From contig JAIOTF010000025.1 in the NCBI GenBank assembly GCA_021107195.1, forward strand, positions 1 through 17,259: a stretch of DNA of 17,259 nucleotides. The letters are read 5' to 3'. The stretch comes from Anaerolineaceae bacterium (GTDB taxonomy: Bacteria > Chloroflexota > Anaerolineae > Anaerolineales > Anaerolineaceae). A model generated the notes under the pieces. The model was not told the origin of the DNA. It saw only the letters and a list, made by a program, of their open reading frames with translations, and ran no database searches. Position numbers and translations under genes: made by a program. Each line of letters begins with the position of its first letter. Position 1 is the first letter of the stretch. Below, piece by piece: positions 1 through 6,014 of the stretch.

Positions 1-125
1 CCAACAAGGCTTGTGACCTCATTTTGCTACTTTAAGAAAGCCCTGTCACCAAAACTTTGCTCTCATTAAGAATACCCTGAACTCAGTATAATGGATAGAT
101 GCAAACTAATCAACGGTATATAAAT

Positions 126-153
126 TCAGGCTCCCTGATCTCAGGGAGCCTGA
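126..153 (-). terminator. Perfect 13-bp hairpin downstream of the ABC exporter operon
   Basis: Positions 126-138 and 141-153 are exact reverse complements (TCAGGCTCCCTGA / TCAGGGAGCCTGA) around a 2-base centre. The hairpin begins 29 bases beyond the stop codon of the last exporter gene on the minus strand. On that strand it is followed only by the weak T-containing run ATTTATATA, so it could be an imperfect intrinsic terminator or an mRNA 3'-end stabiliser. Apart from an isolated TATAAT at 87-92 with no convincing -35, I see nothing else in 1-125. Confidence 0.45.
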
Positions 154-181
154 TAGATAAATCGACATTGGCTACACGAAA

Positions 182-1381
182 TTACATTTCGGCCCGGCGG
201 AAGCGCCAAACTGCCAGCATAAAAAATCCAAGAGCATAGACCAGCAGGACCAGTACGGGCTGCCACAGCGACTCAAGCCCCAGCCCGCGGATGAGGATAT
301 TTTGCAGGCCGGTCATAGCCCAGGCGGATGGGAGCAGCTTGCCCAGCGCAGCAAATACGCCTCCGCTGGCCTCAAGCGGGAACCAGGTGCCGCCCAGCGC
401 CGAGAAAAGGAACATAGCAAGCATGGAGTACAGGACCACCTGGTCATCAGACTTTGCGATCACACCAACCAACAGGCCCATTGAGGCCACCCACGCCCCC
501 AGCGCCATGACCAGAAGCAGTGTTCCAAAGGGCACACGCAGGTAATTCACGTCGAGCAGGAATTGACCAAACACCACCAGCACCAGCGTTTGCAGCAGCA
601 CGAGGGCAAACATGGCAAGCATGTGCCCGGCGATGATCTCCCGAGGGCGCATACTGGTCGTCATCAAACGCTGCAAAGTGCGGTTCTTGCGTTCCTGCAC
701 CAGGATCTGCGCGGAATTGACCAGCCCCATGATAGCAAACTGGATGATCATCCCCGGCGATGCCTGATTGTAGGGGTTATCGCCAAACCAGCTTTGCGAC
801 TTCAGAGCTACCGCTTGCTCCACCTGCACCAGATTTTGGGCATTATTCTCCCCCCACTTCCGCCAGGCCAGTTCAAGCGCCGGTGTGAACTCGGCAGAAT
901 TATTCAATGTCTCTGCACTGATCTGCCCGATTTCCACCGCGCTCATCAATTGAGAAACCGGCACACGCAGCAATTGGTACAGCGACTGTCCTACGGTTGA
1001 GGTAGTATCCGCGACCAAGGTCAACTGTTGGCTGCCGGCTTCAACCGGATCACCGAAACCGGCGGGGATGACCAGCACGCCAGCCACATCCTGCTTGTGG
1101 AGTGCTTCCAGCGCGGCCGCCTTCGGCATGCGCTCCGGTTTGAGCGTGTCTGAATCCGCCAGTCGTTCATAGAGCATCATACTGGTCGTGCTGGCGGGTG
1201 ATTCTTCCACCCAGGCCAGTGCCATCCGTGGGTCCTCTTCAGCGCTGTCTTCCCCGCTGCGGTAGGCAAAACCCATAAAGAGGGTAAAAACAAGGGGCAT
1301 TGCCACCAGGAACACAAGGGACCTTTTATCCCGCAGGACCTGCGTCAAATCCTTGTAAGCTAATTCAAATATTTTCATCAT
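182..1381 (-). CDS. ABC-2 type transporter permease (second permease of exporter operon)
   Basis: This 399-residue membrane protein has the ABC2_membrane_3 (NatB/YhaP-like) layout. A cytoplasmic N-terminus with KDLTQVLRDKRS precedes TM1 (about 22-40). A large outside domain follows (about 45-208), then a C-terminal block of five helices (about 211-228, 252-274, 285-308, 314-335, 374-393). The cytoplasmic coupling stretch ERKNRTLQRLMTTSMRP lies at 230-246. It should form the membrane channel with the other permease and the ATPase encoded upstream, exporting a small hydrophobic compound; the substrate cannot be read from sequence. The start is the ATGATG at 1381, with a GGAG Shine-Dalgarno just upstream. 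The 118-base gap from the preceding permease is long for this operon and may hold its own initiation signal. Confidence 0.9.
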   Translation of the reverse strand: MMKIFELAYKDLTQVLRDKRSLVFLVAMPLVFTLFMGFAYRSGEDSAEEDPRMALAWVEESPASTTSMMLYERLADSDTLKPERMPKAAALEALHKQDVAGVLVIPAGFGDPVEAGSQQLTLVADTTSTVGQSLYQLLRVPVSQLMSAVEIGQISAETLNNSAEFTPALELAWRKWGENNAQNLVQVEQAVALKSQSWFGDNPYNQASPGMIIQFAIMGLVNSAQILVQERKNRTLQRLMTTSMRPREIIAGHMLAMFALVLLQTLVLVVFGQFLLDVNYLRVPFGTLLLVMALGAWVASMGLLVGVIAKSDDQVVLYSMLAMFLFSALGGTWFPLEASGGVFAALGKLLPSAWAMTGLQNILIRGLGLESLWQPVLVLLVYALGFFMLAVWRFRRAEM

Positions 1382-1499
1382 TCATTCTCCAGATAAAAAG
1401 CCTCGAAACAAAATTGTGGATACCCCGTACAGGTGGAGGACACTCCGCGGCCACGCCCTTACCCATGCGGGTACACAACGTCGGGCTCCAATGACAAAA

Positions 1500-2771
1500 T
1501 TATGCAAATCGCCGGCGGAAACGCAGTGCGCCAACAACAAACATGGCAGCACCCATGACAATCAACACAATCAACGGCAGCGCGAGATCCGATACCGGCT
1601 GACCGCTCAGCACGATCTTCCAACTTTTGATGACCCAGCCCTGCGGGGTGAAGTTTGCTAATCGGGTGAAGGCTTCCGGCATGGCAATATTGGCCGTGAA
1701 CAGCCCGCCCAGCATGCCCAAAACAGTCAAACCGCCGCCCAGCACAAACCCGCTCTGGCGGGTGGTCTGCACAAAGGAAATGAGCAGCACACCCAACCCG
1801 GCCGCAGCAATCACCTGCCCGGCAAGGGTCAATACCACTGCCAATGGTTCACCCCAATTGATCTGGAAAGCGAAATGCGAAGCCAGAATGAGGACGATCC
1901 CCTGTACAACCACCGAGAGGAACACAGCCAGGAATTTACCGCCAAGGATGATGGTACGATCAACTGGCGTGGTAAAGAGGCGGGGCAGGGTTCCTTCTTC
2001 GTCTTCCCGCAAAATGGACATCATCGAATACGCGCCGGTGAAGAAAGAGAAAAAGACCATCTGCCCGGCCATCATCACCCCCAACATTTTCTGTATCGGG
2101 GATTCGGATTCTCCCTGCGCAGCAGGTGCCGCCATGACCAATGCTGCCCGATCCGGATGATGGAACAGTGCCCGCTGGAAATCGGCATACCACACGCCAT
2201 AACGCTCGATGAGCGCCGGAATCTGGTTCGGGTCTGGCTCAATACTATTCGCCTGCTGGCGTTCGATGACTGTCTCAATCGCAATGCCCCCGCCGGCCAC
2301 CCCATCCAGCATGGCGGTGACCATATTCTGCGCCACCTGAGGAGCAATGGTCAGCGTGGGATCACTGAGAATGATTACCTGTGAACCGGTTTTTCCCGCC
2401 ACAACATTTTCCGTGAAGTCTTCGGGGATGAGAACTGCAACGCCGATTTCCTGTCCGTCGAGTGCATCGCGGGCAGCGGCTTCGTCTTCATAATCGCTGG
2501 CTGTCATCCATGATTCCACACTATCGTCAAAGAACATGCTGCGGATGGTCACACCAAGCGGCTCATCCAGCAAAGAATCTGCGGGCAGGTTGTCCGCATT
2601 GACCACGCCCACCGAGACCTGCGGGATGTCCGTCGTCTCACTGGATGCGCCCCCAAAGGCAAAATAGATCAGCCCAATCAGCAGCAGCGGGGCAACAACC
2701 ATCATCCCGACCGCAAACAGACTGCGGAAAGAGCGTGTTAAATCCTTGAAAGCAATATCAAGTAATTTCAT
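1500..2771 (-). CDS. ABC-2 type transporter permease (first permease of exporter operon)
   Basis: This 423-residue ABC2_membrane_3-type permease shares its plan with the next gene. It has an N-terminal KDLTRSFRS stretch, TM1 (about 20-40), an outside domain to about 225, and then a helical block (about 230-253, 278-302, 309-334, 342-361, 398-415). The cytoplasmic REDEEGTLPRLFTTPVDR element (255-272) matches the conserved E-x-G-T-L-x-R-L motif of the family. It starts 10 bases after the ATPase gene with a TAGGAAAA ribosome site, so the two are co-transcribed and probably translationally linked. Two different permeases with one ATPase point to a heterodimeric exporter. Substrate unknown. Confidence 0.9.
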   Translation of the reverse strand: MKLLDIAFKDLTRSFRSLFAVGMMVVAPLLLIGLIYFAFGGASSETTDIPQVSVGVVNADNLPADSLLDEPLGVTIRSMFFDDSVESWMTASDYEDEAAARDALDGQEIGVAVLIPEDFTENVVAGKTGSQVIILSDPTLTIAPQVAQNMVTAMLDGVAGGGIAIETVIERQQANSIEPDPNQIPALIERYGVWYADFQRALFHHPDRAALVMAAPAAQGESESPIQKMLGVMMAGQMVFFSFFTGAYSMMSILREDEEGTLPRLFTTPVDRTIILGGKFLAVFLSVVVQGIVLILASHFAFQINWGEPLAVVLTLAGQVIAAAGLGVLLISFVQTTRQSGFVLGGGLTVLGMLGGLFTANIAMPEAFTRLANFTPQGWVIKSWKIVLSGQPVSDLALPLIVLIVMGAAMFVVGALRFRRRFA

Positions 2772-2781
2772 TAGATTTTTC

Positions 2782-3717
2782 CTAATCCCGCAGCGCCCGA
2801 CCGGTCAGGTGCAGGAACACGGTTTCGAGATTGGGTTCCTGAATATCCACCGCGGTGATGCGCATGCCCTCACGGGAAGCAATGTCAAAGAAGCGCGGTA
2901 GGACACGGTTGCTGTCATCCACCAGGGCGATCACATGCCCATCATCGGCGTCAATCTGTGATACGCCATCCACAGCTCTCCACAAGTGCAGCAAGCCGTC
3001 CACTTCAACATTGAGCGTCAAGTCCAGGCGGGTTTGCTCGCCGACCAGCTTGATCAGCGCGTTGTGCGTACCGCGGGCAATGATCTCGCCGCTGTCCATG
3101 ATGGCAATTCGATCAGAAAGTTCGGCTGCCTCTTCCATATAATGCGTGGTATAGAGCACGGTCATGCCCTGGCGATTAAGCGCCTTCACATTATCAAGAA
3201 TATGACGCCGGGACTGCGGATCGATGCCAACCGTTGGCTCATCCATGATAATCACATCCGGCTTATGTAATAATGCGACGCCGATGTTCACCCGCCGCTT
3301 CATGCCGCCCGAGAATTTGCCAACGTGGTCTTTCTGGCGTACCGTCAAACCGATAACTTCCAGCACTTCGTCCACACGCTGTTTGAGCGCTGCGCCGCGC
3401 AGACCATACATCTTGCCCCAGAAGACCAGGTTTTCCCGTGCAGACAGATCAGGGTAAATGGCAAGCTCCTGAGGCACAACACCCAAACTGGATTTTGCAG
3501 TTTTTGGATTGCGGGTGACCGAATGTCCCATAATAGAAGCATCGCCCTCATCAGGGGCCAGCAAGCCAGAGAGCATTGAAATGACGGTAGACTTGCCAGC
3601 ACCGTTCGGCCCGAGCAAGCTCAGAATTTCACCTTCCGCCACCACAAGGTTCACACCGCGGACGGCCTGGATATCACCAAATGCTTTTTTTAGATTTTTT
3701 GTTTCGATTGCGTTCAT
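2782..3717 (-). CDS. ABC transporter ATP-binding protein of the exporter
   Basis: This 311-residue ABC ATPase has every hallmark: Walker A GPNGAGKST (36-44), Q-loop Q83, signature FSGGMKRR (135-142), Walker B VIIMDEPT (155-162) with catalytic E160, and switch His192. The approximately 90 residues after the nucleotide-binding domain match the DUF4162-like tail common in drug-export ATPases of the CcmA/NatA/DrrA group. It is the first gene of the minus-strand operon and has a good GGAGA ribosome site. It would power export through the two following permeases. The divergent neighbour is a NarL-type two-component system, an arrangement like LnrJK-LMN of Bacillus, so induction by a membrane-active compound is plausible but inferred. 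Confidence 0.95.
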   Translation of the reverse strand: MNAIETKNLKKAFGDIQAVRGVNLVVAEGEILSLLGPNGAGKSTVISMLSGLLAPDEGDASIMGHSVTRNPKTAKSSLGVVPQELAIYPDLSARENLVFWGKMYGLRGAALKQRVDEVLEVIGLTVRQKDHVGKFSGGMKRRVNIGVALLHKPDVIIMDEPTVGIDPQSRRHILDNVKALNRQGMTVLYTTHYMEEAAELSDRIAIMDSGEIIARGTHNALIKLVGEQTRLDLTLNVEVDGLLHLWRAVDGVSQIDADDGHVIALVDDSNRVLPRFFDIASREGMRITAVDIQEPNLETVFLHLTGRALRD

Positions 3718-3784
3718 ATTTTTCTCCGTGCCCCACCCCGGTTTGAAAGGTGAGGGAGGTTGTGTGCTGTTTTTTTCTGTCTCA

Positions 3785-3854
3785 AGTATATGAACTTCTC
3801 ACTCCTGCTGCTATTGCACCTTTGGGAAAAAACACATTGTACTTTCGTACAATG
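3785..3854. promoter_or_regulatory. Shared divergent promoter region with a perfect inverted repeat
   Basis: The 185-base gap between the exporter operon and the kinase gene contains CATTGTAC (3835-3842) and GTACAATG (3847-3854), a perfect 8-bp inverted repeat around TTTC. On the minus strand a -10-like TATACT occupies 3790-3785, with no clear -35. On the plus strand a -10-like TACAAT lies at 3891-3896. The repeat sits between the two, about 45 bases from each, as expected of an activator site serving both directions. Binding by the adjacent response regulator is an inference. Confidence 0.45.
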
Positions 3855-3902
3855 CACAAGCGGACAATAGCAAAATAAGACAAATTAATATACAATTCAA
3901 AC

Positions 3903-5102
3903 ATGCTCACAAACCCTGAAACTCCCATCAATCCATCTAACGTTGAACGCGATCCGCGCCTTTTCATCTGGTTCCTGACCCTGGTGATGGGGTTCATGTA
4001 TGTCACTGCAATTCTTGAAAGACCTGTGCTGCGACAGCCATTGCAATTGATCCTGTTTACTGGTTTGTTTATCATCCACACCTTCCTGCACTGGCAAATC
4101 GTAAAAGTGATCAAAAGCAAAAAAAACACCCTGGTGTATATCCTTGTGCAAGGCGCACTGGCGTTCCTGATCAGCTTACTGGCAGAACACGAAGTTATCT
4201 TAATCGGCATTTACATAGCCCTCCTGGGTGAAGCATTGGGCATGCTTGGATTTAGCCGCGGTTTGCTTCTTTCCGTTATCTACTATCTGATTTTGGCAGC
4301 GATCAATTATCAACAAGCCAAAGATATGGCCTCTGTGGGCTGGATCCTGTCTGTTACCATCCCGACAATAATCTTTACCGTCATCTACATCACTCTTTAC
4401 GGCCGCCAGGCAGAGGCACGCACACAAGCGCAGAAGCTCGCCAAAGAACTCGAAAAAGCAAACCATCAATTAAGCCAATACGCTGCCCAGGTTGAAGACC
4501 TGACAATCACCAACGAACGCCAACGCATGGCAAGAGAACTTCACGATACCCTTTCGCAAGGTTTAACGGGAATCATCCTGCAGCTCGAAGCTGTTGAAGC
4601 TCATCTGGCCAACAACCGCACCGAAAAAGCAAAATCCATCATTGCCAACGCCATGCTCCAGGCGCGGGCCGCCCTGGCAGATGCCCGAAATGCCATTGAC
4701 GATCTACGCAGCACCTCTTCCAATGATTTGCATTCGGCACTTCGCTTCGAAATTTCCCACTTCAGCAACGCCACAGACATTCATTGCAATTTTCAATCGG
4801 ATGCCCTGCCTGCTCTACCTGAACCGGTTATTGAAGCAATCATTCGCTCTGTTGCTGAGGCACTCACCAACATCGCGCAACATGCCCAGGCACAGCAGGT
4901 AATGGTCAACGTAACTATTGACGAGCAAAATCTAGTGGTCACGATCCAGGATGATGGTCAGGGATTTGATGCGCAGGCCATTCCCTCAGGGCATTATGGC
5001 CTGCTCGGGATACAAGAACGCATGCGGTTGAAGCATGGGAAATTCAGCATTGAAAGTAAACAAGGCATTGGCACCACCCTGAAAATGAGCGTACCGCTAT
5101 GA
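3903..5102 (+). CDS. Sensor histidine kinase, NarL/LiaS-type (HisKA_3)
   Basis: This is a 399-residue membrane kinase. Six predicted helices (about 21-38, 46-64, 76-94, 98-117, 121-136, 148-167) have almost no outside domain, suggesting intramembrane sensing as in DesK/LiaS-like kinases. A coiled linker (170-200) leads to the dimerisation domain with ERQRMARELHDTLSQ, where H214 is the phosphorylated residue. The ATPase domain follows, with N-box Asn323, DDGQGF (350-355) and HYGLLGIQERM (364-374). It overlaps the response-regulator gene by ATGA, so the two are a pair. There is no Shine-Dalgarno before the ATG and a -10-like element lies only 6 bases upstream, so the message may be leaderless. 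It probably controls the divergent ABC exporter. Confidence 0.93.
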   Translation: MLTNPETPINPSNVERDPRLFIWFLTLVMGFMYVTAILERPVLRQPLQLILFTGLFIIHTFLHWQIVKVIKSKKNTLVYILVQGALAFLISLLAEHEVILIGIYIALLGEALGMLGFSRGLLLSVIYYLILAAINYQQAKDMASVGWILSVTIPTIIFTVIYITLYGRQAEARTQAQKLAKELEKANHQLSQYAAQVEDLTITNERQRMARELHDTLSQGLTGIILQLEAVEAHLANNRTEKAKSIIANAMLQARAALADARNAIDDLRSTSSNDLHSALRFEISHFSNATDIHCNFQSDALPALPEPVIEAIIRSVAEALTNIAQHAQAQQVMVNVTIDEQNLVVTIQDDGQGFDAQAIPSGHYGLLGIQERMRLKHGKFSIESKQGIGTTLKMSVPL

Positions 5103-5746
5103 TCAGGATACTTATCGCTGACGATCACCTTATCATCCGCCAGGGGCTGCGCCTGATCCTTGAAACCGAGGATGATTTTGAAATCGTGGCAGAAGCCTGC
5201 GACGGCGCAGAAGCCGTGCGCCAATGCGCCGAACTTAACCCCAATGTGGTGCTGATGGATTTGCGCATGCCAGGCATGGACGGCCTGACTGCCATTGAAA
5301 AGCTACACGAAACCAGGCCAGAGATTGCCGTGGTGATCCTGACCACATTTAATGAAGATGAATTGATGCTGCGCGGCTTGCAAGCGGGAGCACATGGCTA
5401 CCTGCTCAAAGATACAGACCGCTCCTCGCTGTTCGATACAATCCGGGCAGCGGCACGCGGCGAAACCCTGCTCAAGCCTGATATCATGGCGCGGGTACTG
5501 GCGCTGGCCGGCGAAACCACACAAACGGCAAGCGAGCCCCGCGCCTATGGTGAACTGACCCAACGAGAGTATGAAGTACTGCAGGCCGTCGCCAGCGGCC
5601 AACGCAGCAAGGAAGTGGCCGCGGACCTGGGCATCACGGAGCGCACAGTCAAGGCTCACCTCGCCAGCATCTATGCCAAGTTGGGGGTGGACTCGAGGGC
5701 CTCGGCGGTTGCGGTGGCTGCGCAAAAGGGGCTGCTGGGGAAGTAG
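5099..5746 (+). CDS. Response regulator, NarL/LiaR family
   Basis: This 215-residue regulator has an N-terminal receiver domain. Its acidic pocket is D8/D9, the phospho-acceptor is D54 (VLMDLRMPGMDG), and T82 and K104 (YLLKD) are the conserved switch residues. The C-terminal LuxR-type helix-turn-helix spans about 153-204, with LTQREYEVLQAVASG and the recognition segment ITERTVKAHLASIYAKLGV. It overlaps the kinase stop codon (ATGA), giving translational coupling. It is expected to dimerise on phosphorylation and bind inverted-repeat sites; the palindrome at 3835-3854 is the obvious candidate. Expected length for the family, no anomalies. Confidence 0.95.
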   Translation: MIRILIADDHLIIRQGLRLILETEDDFEIVAEACDGAEAVRQCAELNPNVVLMDLRMPGMDGLTAIEKLHETRPEIAVVILTTFNEDELMLRGLQAGAHGYLLKDTDRSSLFDTIRAAARGETLLKPDIMARVLALAGETTQTASEPRAYGELTQREYEVLQAVASGQRSKEVAADLGITERTVKAHLASIYAKLGVDSRASAVAVAAQKGLLGK

Positions 5747-5767
5747 CCCAAAAGCACCCCATCCCAG

Positions 5768-5800
5768 CCTTCCCCAAAAATCTGCGATTTTCAAGGAAGG
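5768..5800 (+). terminator. Hairpin after the two-component operon
   Basis: CCTTCC (5768-5773) pairs with GGAAGG (5795-5800). Inside, AAAATC (5777-5782) pairs with GATTTT (5786-5791) around TGC, leaving a 3x3 internal loop. It begins 22 bases after the response-regulator stop. No T-run follows directly (TTTTT comes only at 5815-5819), so termination is uncertain. Its nested shape could instead be a dispersed palindromic repeat. Confidence 0.35.
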
Positions 5801-5802
5801 AA

Positions 5803-5832
5803 TTGTGAGTCTCCTTTTTGATGCTGTATAAT
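5803..5832 (+). promoter_or_regulatory. Possible sigma-70-type promoter upstream of the primase-helicase gene
   Basis: TTGTGA (5803-5808) and TATAAT (5827-5832) are separated by 18 bases. The -10 is a perfect match and the -35 matches 4 of 6. No open frame starts nearby. If active, it would give a leader of about 175 bases to the gene at 6015, including a small inverted repeat GTGAGA / TCTCAC at 5930-5947. Confidence 0.3.
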
Positions 5833-5977
5833 TTTCACAAGAACCCGCCCCAATAAAAAGTTGACCCAATCGTAGCCGAAGCCATGCGGTGTTGAGAAAA
5901 AGCTACTCCCTTTCAAGAAAAAATATCAGTGAGAAAACCATCTCACGCTCTTATTGAACACTGGAAAAGGAAGGATT

Positions 5978-5986
5978 TGCTATAGT
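5978..5986 (+). promoter_or_regulatory. Extended -10 promoter element before the primase-helicase
   Basis: TGCTATAGT fits an extended -10 (TGn followed by TATAAT with one mismatch). A -35-like TTGAAC at 5954-5959 is 21 bases away, too far for a classical pair, but extended -10 promoters tolerate this. It would start transcription near 5993, about 22 bases before the TTG start codon at 6015. Confidence 0.4.
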
Positions 5987-6014
5987 CCCAATAACCCCAA
6001 ATGGCGAGGTAGAT

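Noticed and set aside
563..1000. 145-codon plus-strand frame inside the permease gene
   Set aside because: Its composition (many His and Gln) is an artefact of reading antisense to a hydrophobic membrane protein.
1365..1466. 33-codon minus-strand frame between the two permease genes, starting ATG at 1466
   Set aside because: It overlaps the start of the next permease, has no ribosome site and no recognisable protein character; probably chance in the 118-base spacer.
3782..4210. 142-codon minus-strand frame across the divergent promoter and kinase start
   Set aside because: It is a shadow of the kinase gene, with no family match and no ribosome site.
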